NCBI RefSeq assembly: GCF_023091745.1
Contig: NC_068935.1
Location: forward strand, 64,070,724 to 64,134,723
From: Budorcas taxicolor
Taxonomy: Eukaryota > Chordata > Mammalia > Artiodactyla > Bovidae
Direction of reading: 5' to 3'
DNA: 64,000 nt
Below the pieces are notes generated by a model. It was not told where the DNA came from, did no database searches, and worked only from the letters and a program-made list of their open reading frames with translations. The stretch's first letter is position 1; each line of letters opens with the position of its first letter. Positions 11,931 to 25,550 of the stretch are shown piece by piece. The translations under genes were made by a program, and so were the position numbers.

Positions 11931-13882
11931 TTAGAGAAACACATGCAGAGTGAGATACACACTCACATGGAGTGAGAGAGAGACATCCACACAGAGAGAG
12001 AGAAACAGACCGAGGCATACACACAAAGAGAGACTAAAACACAGACTGAGACACACATACATGGAGAGGCACACAGAAACACACCCACTGAGAGACACAC
12101 ACTGAGACACACAGACACTGAGACACATACACATCCAGAGAGAGAGACACACACACGCTACATATCAGAAACATTCACACTGAAGGGGACACACTCACTG
12201 AGAGAGACACAGAGAGAGAGACACACACAATGAGACAGACATCCACACAGAGGAGGAGAAATAGGCACTGAGAGACACACACACTGGGAGAGACATACAC
12301 ACTGAGTGAGAGGCACAAATATTGGGAGACACACACAGTGAAACCCAACACAGGCTTAGAGACATAGACATAATGAGAGAGAGACTCACACACCCTGAGA
12401 GACACAAACACCCTGAGAGACAGACACACTGAGACACTCACACAATCCCTAAAAACAGACACGCAACACTGAGGCAGACGCACAGTGAGACAGACACACA
12501 CACATTGAGAGACACATGGGAGAAACACACACAGAGACACTCTGGGAGTCACACAGAGCCACACATACACAGAAACACACACCATAAAGACACACACACA
12601 ATGAGAGTTCTCCACACAAACTGAGAGAGAGAGACAGACACACACATGCTGAGAGACACACACACTGAGGGAGACATACACAGTGGGAGAGAGACACAGA
12701 TATTGTGAGACACACACACACTGAGACGAACACACACACTTAGGGACATAAACATACAGAGAGAGACACACGCACACACTGAGAGATAGGGGGACAAGCA
12801 CAGCGACAGAGAAATACACTCACAGAGAAAAATTTCACCACTGAGAGAGAGTCTGCAAACAGAGAGAGACAAGAGAGACATGCACACTCAGAGACTCACA
12901 CTGAAACACATACAGATACAGAGAGAGACACGCACACACAGAGACACATACACACTGAGAAACAGACACACACTGAGAGAGCCACACTCACAGGGGCCCA
13001 CAGAGACACACACACTCAGAGAGCAAGACACACAGAATGAGAGAGTCACACACTCTGAGAAGGAGACACAGACGCCCTGAGAGTCACACACAGCAGAGAA
13101 GCGTACACATTCACAGTGAGACACACACACTGAGAGACATACACACACACAGAGACACACACAAACAGGGTAAGAAACAGAAACACTCACACTGAAGGAG
13201 TCACACACACTGAGAGAGACACACAACCTGAGAGAGAGACACAAACAGCCAGAGAGTCACACATTCTGAAACACACACATGGAGACACACAAATTGCAAG
13301 TGACATACATGTTGACAGAGACACACACACACAGATACACACACACACACACAGAGAACGAGCCATCCGCAGAGAGAGAGAGAAACACAGAAAGAGTCAC
13401 ACACACAAACAGAGACCAAAGCACTGACTGAGAGATACATACACGTAGAGGCAATGCAGAGACACATAGAGACACACACACTGAGACACATACACATACA
13501 GAGGTTAACACACACACTAAGAACCAGAAACACACACTGAGAGAGACACACACAGGCACCCTCAGAGACACACACACTCAAAGAGCAAGGCACACACACT
13601 GAGAGTCACACACACTGAGAGAGAGACGCAAACACGCTGAGAGTCATACACAAGAGAGAGACACACACATTCACAGGGAGACACACACACTGAGAAACAT
13701 AAACACTGAGAGACACACACGCTAAGAACCAGAAACCCTCACACTGAACGCGTCACACACACTGAGAGAGACACACAACCTGAAATTGAGACAAAAACAC
13801 TCGGAGAGTCACACATTCTGAGACACACACGGAGACACAAAAATTGAGAGTGTCACCTACGTGGACAGAGGCACACCCACAC
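11931..13882 (+). repeat. Unit 7, B-A-B mosaic, 1,952 bp
   Basis: The core near 12739 is B. The stretch at about 13040-13165 is A-like (CACTCTGAGAAGG, CAGACGCCCTGAGAGTC and ACACACACACAGAG). The tail returns to B (CAGCCAGAG, CATCCGCAG) with the GACCAAAGCACTG shared with unit 2. GCAGAGAAGCGTAC near 13092 replaces GCAGAGAGACGTAC. The indel site holds a 12-bp version, two bases shorter than the usual long form. Confidence 0.95.
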
Positions 13883-15828
13883 TTAGAAAAACACATGCAG
13901 AGTGAGATACACACTCACATGGAGTGAGAGAGAGACATCCACACAGAGAGAGAGAAACAGACCGAGGCATACACACAAAGAGAGACTAAAACACAGACTG
14001 AGACACACATACATGGAGAGGCACACAGAAACACAGCCACTGAGAGACACACACTGAGACACACAGACACTGAGACACATACACATCCAGAGAGAGAGAC
14101 ACACACACGCTACATATCAGAAACATTCACACTGAAGGAGACACACTCACTGAGAGAGACACACAGAGAGAGACACACACAATGAGACAGACATCCACAC
14201 AGAGGAGGAGAAATAGGCACTGAGAGACACACACACTGGGAGAGACATTCACACTGAGTGAGAGGCACAAACATTGGGAGACACACACGGTGAAACCCAC
14301 ACACAGGCTTAGAGACATAGACATACTGAGAGAGAGACTCACACACCCTGAGAGACACAAACACCCTGAGAGACAGACACACTGAGACACCCACACAATC
14401 CCTAAAAACAGACACGCAACACTGAGGCAGACGCACAGTGAGACAGACACACACACATTGAGAGACACATGGGAGAAACACACACAGAGACACTGTGGGA
14501 GTCACACAGAGACACACACACACAGAAACACCCACCATAACGACACACACACAATGAGAGTTCTCCACACAAACTGAGAGAGAGAGACAGACACACACAT
14601 GCTGAGAGACACACACACTGAGGGAGACATACACAGTGGGAGAGAGACACAGATATTGTGAGACACACGCACACTGAGACGCACACACACACTTCGGGAT
14701 ATAAACATACAGAGAGAGACACAGGCACACGCTGAGAGATAGGGGGACAAACACAGCGAGAGAGAAATAACAGTCACAGAGAAAGACTTCACCACTGAGA
14801 GAGAGTCTGCAAACAGAGAGAGACAAGAGAGACATGCACACTCAGAGACTCACACTGAAACACATACAGATACAGAGAGAGACACGCACACACAGAGACA
14901 CATACACACTGAGAAACAGACACACACACACTGAGAGAGCCACACTCACAGGGGCCCACAGAGACACACACACTCAGAGAGCAAGACACACAGAATGAGA
15001 GACTCACACACTCTGAGAAGGAGACACAGACGCCCTGAGAGTCACACACAGCAGAGAGACGTACACATTCACAGTGAGACACACACACTGAGAGACATAC
15101 ACACACACAGAGACACACACAAACAGGGTAAGAAACAGAAACACTCACACTGAAGGAGTCACACACACTGAGAGAGACACACAACCTGAGAGAGAGACAC
15201 AAACAGCCGGAGAGTCACACATTCTGAAACACACACATGGAGACACACAAATTGCAAGTGACATACATGTTGACAGAGACACACACACACAGATACACAC
15301 ACACACACACAGAGAAAGAGCCATCGGCAGAGAGAGAGAGAAACACAGAAAGAGTCACACACACAAACAGAGACTAAAACACTGACTGAGAGATACATAC
15401 ACATAGAAGCAATGCAGAGACGTAGAGACACACACACTGAGACACATACACATACAGAGGTTAACACACACACTAAGAACCAGAAACACACACTGAGAGA
15501 GACACACACAGGCACCCTCAGAGACACACACACTCAAAGAGCAAGGCACACACACTGAGAGTCACACACACTGAGAGAGAGACGCAAACACGCTGAGAGT
15601 CATACACAAGAGAGAGACACGCACATTCACAGGGAGACACACACACACTGAGAAACATACACACTGAGAGACACACATGCTAAGAACCAGAAACCCTCAC
15701 ACTGAACGCGTCACACACACTGAGAGAGACACACAACCTGAAATTGAGACAAAAACACTCGGAGAGTCACACATTCTGAGACACAAAAATTGAGAGTGTC
15801 ACCTACGTGGACAGAGGCACACCCACAC
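13883..15828 (+). repeat. Unit 8, family A, 1,946 bp
   Basis: Core and tail are A, but GAGTCTGCAAAC near 14803 is the B state. The anchor itself is altered to TTAGAAAAACACAT. Private variants include AACAGTCACAG near 14769 and CACCCACACAATCCC near 14388. Confidence 0.96.
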
Positions 15829-17771
15829 TTAGAGAAACACATGCAGAGTGAGATACACACTCAGATGGAGTGAGAGAGAGACATCCACACAGAGAGAGAG
15901 AAACAGACAGAGGCATACACACAAAGAGAGACTAAAACACAGACTGAGACACACATACATGGAGAGGCACACAGAAACACACCCACTGAGAGACACACAC
16001 TGAGACACACAGACACTGAGACACATACACATCCAGAGAGAGAGACACACACACGCTACATATCAGAAACATTCACACTGAAGGAGACACACTCACTGAG
16101 AGAGACACACAGAGAGAGACACACACAATGAGACAGACATCCACACAGAGGAGGAGAAATAGGCACTGAGAGACACACACACTGGGAGAGACATACACAC
16201 TGAGTGAGAGGCACAAACATTGGGAGACACACACGGTGAAACCCACACACAGGCTTAGAGACAGAGACATACTGAGAGAGACACTCACACACCCTGAGAG
16301 ACACAAACACCCTGAGAGACAGACACATTGAGACACTCACACAATCCCTAAAAACAGACACGCAACACTGAGGCAGACGCACAGTGAGACAGACACACAC
16401 ACATTGAGAGACACATGGGAGAAACACACACAGAGACACTGTGGGAGTCACACAGAGACACACACACACAGAAGCACCCACCATAACGACACACACACAA
16501 TGAGAGTTCTCCACACAAACTGAGAGAGAGAGACAGACACACACATGCTGAGAGACACACACACTGAGGAAGACATACACAGTGGGAGAGAGACACAGAT
16601 ATTGTGAGACACACACACACTGAGACGAACACACACACTTAGGGACATAAACATACAGAGAGAGACACACGCACACACTGAGAGATAGGGGGACAAGCAC
16701 AGCGACAGAGAAACACACTCACAGAGAAAAATTTCACCACTGAGAGAGAGTCTGCAAACAGAGAGAGACAAGAGAGACATGCACACTCAGAGACTCACAC
16801 TGAAACACATACAGATACAGAGAGAGACACGCACACACAGAGACACATACACACTGAGAAACAGACACACACTGAGAGAGCCACACTCACAGGGGCCCAC
16901 AGAGACACACACACTCAGAGAGCAAGACACACAGAATGAGAGAGTCACACACACTGAGAAGGAGACACAAACGCCCTGAGAGACACACACAGCAGAGAGA
17001 CGTACACATTCACAGTGAGACACACACACTGAGAGACATACACACCCACAGAGACACACACAAACAGGGTAAGAAACAGAAACACTCACACTGAAGGAGT
17101 CACACACACTGAGAGAGACACACAACCTGAGAGAGAGACACAAACAGCCAGAGAGTCACACATTCTGAAACACACACATGGAGACACACAAATTGCAAGT
17201 GACATACATGTTGACAGAGACACACACACACAGATACACACACACACACACAGAGAACGAGCCATCCGCAGAGAGAGAGAGAAACACAGAAAGAGTCACA
17301 CACACAAACAGAGACCAAAACACTGACTGAGAGATACATACACGTAGAGGCAATGCAGAGACACATAGAGACACACACACTGAGACACATACACATACAG
17401 AGGTTAACACACACACTAAGAACCAGAAACACACACTGAGAGAGACGCACACAGGCACCCTCAGAGACACACACACTCAAAGAGCAAGGCACACACACTG
17501 AGAGTCACACACACTGAGAGAGAGACGCAAACACGCTGAGAGTCATACACAAGAGAGAGACACGCACATTCACAGGGAGACACACACACACTGAGAAACA
17601 TACACACTGAGAGACACACATGCTAAGAACCAGAAACCCTCACACTGAACGCGTCACACACACTGAGAGAGACACACAACCTGAAATTGAGACAAAAACA
17701 CTCGGAGAGTCACACATTCTGAGACACAAAAATTGAGAGTGTCACCTACGTGGACAGAGGCACACCCACAC
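15829..17771 (+). repeat. Unit 9, A-to-B mosaic, 1,943 bp
   Basis: The text near 16470-16490 (GAAGCACCCACCATAACG) follows family A with one private change; the core near 16636 is B. The switch falls between about 16490 and 16615. Unit 11 has the same hybrid structure and the same GAAGCACCC variant, 3,882 bp downstream. CACTCAGATGG near 15860 replaces CACTCACATGG. Confidence 0.95.
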
Positions 17772-19710
17772 TTAGAGAAACACATGCAGAGTGAGATACA
17801 CACTCACATGGAGTGAGAGAGAGACATCCACACAGAGAGAGAGAAACAGACAGAGGCATACACACAAAGAGAGACTAAAACACAGACTGAGACACACATA
17901 CATGGAGAGGCACACAGAAACACAGCCACTGAGAGACACACACTGAGACACACACACACTGAGACACATTCAGAGAGAGAGAGAGAGACACACACACGCT
18001 ACATATCAGAAACATTCACACTGAAGGGGACACACTCACTGAGAGAGACACAGAGAGAGAGACACACACAATGAGACAGACATCCACACAGAGGAGGAGA
18101 AATAGGCACTGAGAGACACACACACTGGGAGAGACATACACACTGAGTGAGAGGCACAAACATTGGGAGACACACACGGTGAAACCCACACACAGGCTTA
18201 GAGACATAGACATACTGAGAGAGAGACTCACACCCTGAGAGACACAAACAGCCTGAGAGACAGACACACTGAGACACTCACACAATCCCTAAAAACAGAC
18301 ACGCAACACTGAGGCAGACGCACAGTGAGACAGACACACACACATTGAGAGACTCATGGGAGAAATACACACAGAGACACTCTGGGAGTCACACAGAGCC
18401 ACACATACACAGAAACACACACCATAAAGACACACACACAATGAGAGTTCTCCACACAAACTGAGAGAGAGAGACAGACACACACATGCTGAGAGACACA
18501 CACACTGAGGGAGACATACACAGTGGGAGAGAGACACAGATATTGTGAGACACACACACACTGAGATGAACACACACACTTAGGGACATAAACATACAGA
18601 GAGAGACACACGCACACACTGAGAGATAGGGGGACAAGCACAGCGACAGAGAAATACACTCACAGAGAAAAATTTCACCACTGAGAGAGAGTCTGCAAAC
18701 AGAGAGAGACAAGAGAGACATGCACACTCAGAGACTCACACTGAAACACATACAGATACAGAGAGAGACACGCACACACAGAGACACATACACACTGAGA
18801 AACAGACACACACTGAGAGAGCCACACTCACAGGGGCCCACAGAGACACACACACTCAGAGAGCAAGACACACAGAATGAGAGAGTCACACACACTGAGA
18901 AGGAGACACAAACGCCCTGAGAGACACACACAGCAGAGAGACGTACACATTCACAGTGAGACACACACACTGAGAGACATACACACCCACAGAGACACAC
19001 ACAAACAGGGTAAGAAACAGAAACACTCACACTGAAGGAGTCACACACACTGAGAGAGACACACAACCTGAGAGAGAGACACAAACAGCCAGAGAGTCAC
19101 ACATTCTGAAACACACACATGGAGACACACAAATTGCAAGTGACATACATGTTGACAGAGACACACACACACAGATACACACACACACACAGAGAACGAG
19201 CCATCCGCAGAGAGAGAGAGAAACACAGAAAGAGTCACACACACAAACAGAGACCAAAACACTGACTGAGAGATACATACACGTAGAGGCAATGCAGAGA
19301 CACATAGAGACACACACATTGAGACACATACACATACAGAGGTTAACACACACACTAAGAACCAGAAACACACACTGAGAGAGACACACACAGGCACCCG
19401 CAGAGACACACACACTCAAAGAGCAAGGCACACACACTGAGAGTCACACACACTGAGAGAGAGACGCAAACACGCTGAGAGTCATACACAAGAGAGAGAC
19501 ACGCACATTCACAGGGAGACACACACACACTGAGAAACATACACACTGAGAGACACACATGCTAAGAACCAGAAACCCTCACACTGAACGCGTCACACAC
19601 ACTGAGAGAGACACACAACCTGAAATTGAGACAAAAACACTCGGAGAGTCACACATTCTGAGACACAAAAATTGAGAGTGTCACCTACGTGGACAGAGGC
19701 ACACCCACAC
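17772..19710 (+). repeat. Unit 10, family B (B1 short form), 1,939 bp
   Basis: B1 markers are CTCACACCCTGAG with CAAACAGCCTGAG near 18228-18255 and GACTCATGGGAGAAATAC near 18351. The short form has GGCACCCGCAGAG near 19392 and one fewer CA before GAGAACGAG, as in units 13, 20 and 25. Near 17966-17988 it lacks ACACAT and has six extra bases of GA, leaving the length unchanged. Confidence 0.96.
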
Positions 19711-21665
19711 TTAGAGAAACACATGCAGAGTGAGATACACACTCACATGGAGTGAGAGAGAGACATCCACACAGAGAGAGAGAAACAGACAGAGGCATAC
19801 ACACAAAGAGAGACTAAAACACAGACTGAGACACACATACATGGAGAGGCACACAGAAACACACCCACTGAGAGACACACACTGAGACACACAGACACTG
19901 AGACACATACACATCCAGAGAGAGAGACACACACACGCTACATATCAGAAACATTCACACTGAAGGGGACACACTCACTGAGAGAGACACAGAGAGAGAG
20001 ACACACACAATGAGACAGACATCCACACAGAGGAGGAGAAATAGGCACTGAGAGACACACACACTGGGAGAGACATACACACTGAGTGAGAGGCACAAAT
20101 ATTGGGAGACACACACGGTGAAACCCACACACAGGCTTAGAGACATAGACATACTGAGAGAGAGACTCACACACCCTGAGAGACACAAACACCCTGAGAG
20201 ACAGACACACTGAGACACTCACACAATCCCTAAAAACAGACACGCAACACTGAGGCAGACGCACAGTGAGACAGACACACACACATTGAGAGACACATGG
20301 GAGAAACACACACAGAGACACTGTGGGAGTCACACAGAGACACACACACACAGAAGCACCCACCATAACGACACACACACAATGAGAGTTCTCCACACAA
20401 ACTGAGAGAGAGAGACAGACACACACATGCTGAGAGACACACACACTGAGGGAGACATACACAGTGGGAGAGAGACACAGATATTGTGAGACACACACAC
20501 ACTGAGACGAACACACACACTTAGGGACATAAACATACAGAGAGAGACACACGCACACACTGAGAGATAGGGGGACAAGCACAGCGACAGAGAAACACAC
20601 TCACAGAGAAAAATTTCACCACTGAGAGAGAGTCTGCAAACAGAGAGAGACAAGAGAGACATGCACACTCAGAGACTCACACTGAAACACATACAGATAC
20701 AGAGAGAGACACGCACACACAGAGACACATACACACTGAGAAACAGACACACACTGAGAGAGCCACACTCACAGGGGCCCACAGAGACACACACACTCAG
20801 AGAGCAAGACACACAGAATGAGAGAGTCACACACACTGAGAAGGAGACACAAACGCCCTGAGAGACACACACAGCAGAGAGACGTACACATTCACAGTGA
20901 GACACACACACTGAGAGACATACACACCCACAGAGACACACACAAACAGGGTAAGAAACAGAAACACTCACACTGAAGGAGTCACACACACTGAGAGAGA
21001 CACACAACCTGAGAGAGAGACACAAACAGCCAGAGAGTCACACATTCTGAAACACACACATGGAGACACACAAATTGCAAGTGACATACATGTTGACAGA
21101 GACACACACACACAGATACACACACACACACACAGAGAACGAGCCATCCGCAGAGAGAGAGAGAAACACAGAAAGAGTCACACACACAAACAGAGACCAA
21201 AACACTGACTGAGAGATACATACACGTAGAGGCAATGCAGAGACACATAGAGACACACACACTGAGACACATACACATACAGAGGTTAACACACACACTA
21301 AGAACCAGAAACACACACTGAGAGAGACACACACAGGCACCCTCAGAGACACACACACTCAAAGAGCAAGGCACACACACTGAGAGTCACACACACTGAG
21401 AGAGAGACGCAAACACGCTGAGAGTCATACACAAGAGAGAGACACGCACATTCACAGGGAGACACACACACCGAGAAACATAAACACTGAGAGACACACA
21501 CGCTAAGAACCAGAAACCCTCACACTGAACGCGTCACACACACTGAGAGAGACACACAACCTGAAATTGAGACAAAAACACTCGGAGAGTCACACATTCT
21601 GAGACACACACACGGAGACACAAAAATTGAGAGTGTCACCTACGTGGACAGAGGCACACCCACAC
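19711..21665 (+). repeat. Unit 11, A-to-B mosaic, 1,955 bp
   Basis: It has the same A-to-B switch as unit 9, with the shared GAAGCACCC variant near 20353 and a B core near 20520. It differs in having CAAATATTGGG near 20096 and the long form of the 14-bp indel near 21605. Confidence 0.95.
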
Positions 21666-23611
21666 TTAGAGAAACACATGCAGAGTGAGATACACACTCA
21701 CATGGAGTGAGAGAGAGACATCCACACAGAGAGAGAGAAACAGACAGAGGCATACACACAAAGAGAGACTAAAACACAGACTGAGACACACATACATGGA
21801 GAGGCACACAGAAACACAGCCACTGAGAGACACACACTGAGACACACAGACACTGAGACACATACACATCCAGAGAGAGAGACACACACACGCTACATAT
21901 CAGAAACATTCACACTGAAGGAGACACACTCACTGAGAGAGACACACAGAGAGAGACACACACAATGAGACAGACATCCACACAGAGGAGGAGAAATAGG
22001 CACTGAGAGACACACACACTGGGAGAGACATACCCACTGAGTGAGAGGCACAAACATTGGGAGACACACATGGTGAAACCCACACACAGGCTTAGAGACA
22101 GAGACATACTGAGAGAGAGACTCACACACCCTGAGAGACACAAACACCCTGAGAGACAGACACATTGAGACACACACACAATCCCTAAAAACAGACACGC
22201 AACACTGAGGCAGACGCACAGTGAGACAGACACACACACATTGAGAGACACATGGGAGAAACACACACAGAGACACTCTGGGAGTCACACAGAGACACAC
22301 ACACACAGAAACACCCACCATAACGACACACACACAATGAGAGTTCTCCACACAAACTGAGAGAGAGAGACAGACACACACATGCTGAGAGACACACACA
22401 CTGAGGGAGACATACACAGTGGGAGAGAGACACAGATATTGTGAGACACACGCACACTGAGACGCACACACACACTTCGGGATATAAACATACCGAGAGA
22501 GACACAGGCACACGCTGAGAGATAGGGGGACAAACACAGCGAGAGAGAAATAACACTCACAGAGAAAGACTTCACTACTGAGAGAGAGTCTCCAAACAGA
22601 GAGAGACAAGAGAGACATGCACACTCAGAGACTCACACTGAAACACATACAGATACAGAGAGAGACACGCACACACAGAGACACATACACACTGAGAAAC
22701 AGACACACACACACTGAGAGAGCCACACTCACAGGGGCCCACAGAGACACACACACTCAGAGAGCAAGACACACAGAATGAGAGAGTCACACACACTGAG
22801 AAGGAGACACAGACGCCCTGAGAGTCACACACAGCAGAGAGACGTACACATTCACAGTGAGACACACACACTGAGAGACATACACACACACAGAGACACA
22901 CACAAACAGGGTAAGAAACAGAAACACTCACACTGAAGGAGACACACACTGAGAGAGACACACAACCTGAGAGAGAGACACAAACAGCCGGAGAGTCACA
23001 CATTCTGAAACACACACATGGAGACACACAAATTGCAAGAGACATACATGTTGACAGAGACACACACACACAGATACACACACACACACACACAGAGAAA
23101 GAGCCATCGGCAGAGAGAGAGAGAAACACAGAAAGAGTCACACACACAAACAGAGACTAAAACACTGACTGAGAGATACATACACGTAGAGGCAATGCAG
23201 AGACGTAGAGACACACACACTGAGACACATACACATACAGAGGTTAACACACACACTAAGAACCAGAAACACACACTGAGAGAGACACACACAGGCACCC
23301 TCAGAGACACACACACTCAAAGAGCAAGGCACACACACTGAGAGTCACACACACTGAGAGAGAGACGCAAACACGCTGAGAGTCATACACAAGAGAGAGA
23401 CACGCACATTCACAGGGAGACACACACACACTGAGAAACATACACACTGAGAGACACACATGCTAAGAACCAGAAACCCTCACACTGAACGCGTCACACA
23501 CACTGAGAGAGACACACAACCTGAAATTGAGACAAAAACACTCGGAGAGTCACACATTCTGAGACACAAAAATTGAGAGTGTCACCTACGTGGACAGAGG
23601 CACACCCACAC
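21666..23611 (+). repeat. Unit 12, family A (A2), 1,946 bp
   Basis: This is the first unit of subgroup A2, marked by TTCACTACTGAG near 22571, GAAGGAGACACACACTG near 22936 and GCAAGAGACATAC near 23036. The same three variants recur in units 15, 17 and 19. ACATGGTGAAACC near 22068 replaces ACACGGTGAAACC, a CpG loss. The CA run at 23076-23094 is 19 bases, among the longest in the window. Confidence 0.96.
23076..23094 (+). repeat. Pure CA microsatellite tract, longest form
   Basis: There are 19 bases of uninterrupted A(CA)9 after GAT. The same site in each unit holds a variable number of CA steps and accounts for many of the 2-bp length differences between units. Units 12, 15, 17 and 19 have the longest form. 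Confidence 0.9.
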
Positions 23612-25550
23612 TTAGAGAAACACATGCAGAGTGAGATACACACTCACATGGAGTGAGAGAGAGACATCCACACAGAGAGAGAGAAACAGACAGAGGCATA
23701 CACACAAAGAGAGACTAAAACACAGACTGAGACACACATACATGGAGAGGCACACAGAAACACAGCCACTGAGAGACACACACTGAGACACACAGACACT
23801 GAGACACATACACATCCAGAGAGAGAGACACACACACGCTACATATCAGAAACATTCACACTGAAGGGGACACACTCACTGAGAGAGACACAGAGAGAGA
23901 GACACACACAATGAGACAGACATCCACACAGAGGAGGAGAAATAGGCACTGAGAGACACACACACTGGGAGAGACATACACACTGAGTGAGAGGCACAAA
24001 CATTGGGAGACACACACGGTGAAACCCACACACAGGCTTAGAGACATAGACATACTGAGAGAGAGACTCACACCCTGAGAGACACAAACAGCCTGAGAGA
24101 CAGACACACTGAGACACTCACACAATCCCTAAAAACAGACACGCAACACTGAGGCAGACGCACAGTGAGACAGACACACACACATTGAGAGACTCATGGG
24201 AGAAATACACACATAGACACTCTGGGAGTCACACAGAGCCACACATACACAGAAACACACACCATAAAGACACACACACAATGAGAGTTCTCCACACAAA
24301 CTGAGAGAGAGAGACAGACACACACATGCTGAGAGACACACACACTGAGGGAGACATACACAGTGGGAGAGAGACACAGATATTGTGAGACACACACACA
24401 CTGAGATGAACACACACACTTAGGGACATAAACATACAGAGAGAGACACACGCACACACTGAGAGATAGGGGGACAAGCACAGCGACAGAGAAATACACT
24501 CACAGAGAAAAATTTCACCACTGAGAGAGAGTCTGCAAACAGAGAGAGACAAGAGAGACATGCACACTCAGAGACTCACACTGAAACACATACAGATACA
24601 GAGAGAGACACGCACACACAGAGACACATACACACTGAGAAACAGACACACACTGAGAGAGCCACACTCACAGGGGCCCACAGAGACACACACACTCAGA
24701 GAGCAAGACACACAGAATGAGAGAGCCACACACACTGAGAAGGAGACACAAACGCCCTGAGAGACACACACAGCAGAGAGACGTACACATTCACAGTGAG
24801 ACACACACACTGAGAGACATACACACCCACAGAGACACACACAAACAGGGTAAGAAACAGAAACACTCACACTGAAGGAGTCACACACACTGAGAGAGAC
24901 ACACAACCTGAGAGAGAGACACAAACAGCCAGAGAGTCACACATTCTGAAACACACACATGGAGACACACAAATTGCAAGTGACATACATGTTGACAGAG
25001 ACACACACACACAGATACACACACACACACAGAGAACGAGCCATCCGCAGAGAGAGAGAGAAACACAGAAAGAGTCACACACACAAACAGAGACCAAAAC
25101 ACTGACTGAGAGATACATACACGTAGAGGCAATGCAGAGACACATAGAGACACACACACTGAGACACATACACATACAGAGGTTAACACACACACTAAGA
25201 ACCAGAAACACACACTGAGAGAGACACACACAGGCACCCGCAGAGACACACACACTCAAAGAGCAAGGCACACACACTGAGAGTCACACACACTGAGAGA
25301 GAGACGCAAACACGCTGAGAGTCATACACAAGAGAGAGACACGCACATTCACAGGGAGACACACACACACTGAGAAACATACACACTGAGAGACACACAT
25401 GCTAAGAACCAGAAACCCTCACACTGAACGCGTCACACACACTGAGAGAGACACACAACCTGAAATTGAGACAAAAACACTCGGAGAGTCACACATTCTG
25501 AGACACAAAAATTGAGAGTGTCACCTACGTGGACAGAGGCACACCCACAC
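23612..25550 (+). repeat. Unit 13, family B (B1 short form), 1,939 bp
   Basis: It is closely similar to unit 10 at a distance of 5,840 bp, including GGCACCCGCAGAG near 25232. Private changes are CACATAGACACTC near 24209 and GAGAGCCACACAC near 24722, the latter shared with unit 20. Confidence 0.96.

Noticed and set aside
23018..23341. Plus-strand frame of 107 codons rich in Thr/His/Arg/Glu, repeated in units 15, 17 and 19
   Set aside because: It opens because GCAAGAGACATAC in subgroup A2 removes a TGA that other units have (GCAAGTGACATAC). It is confined to one young subgroup and has the composition of translated CACA/GAGA repeat.
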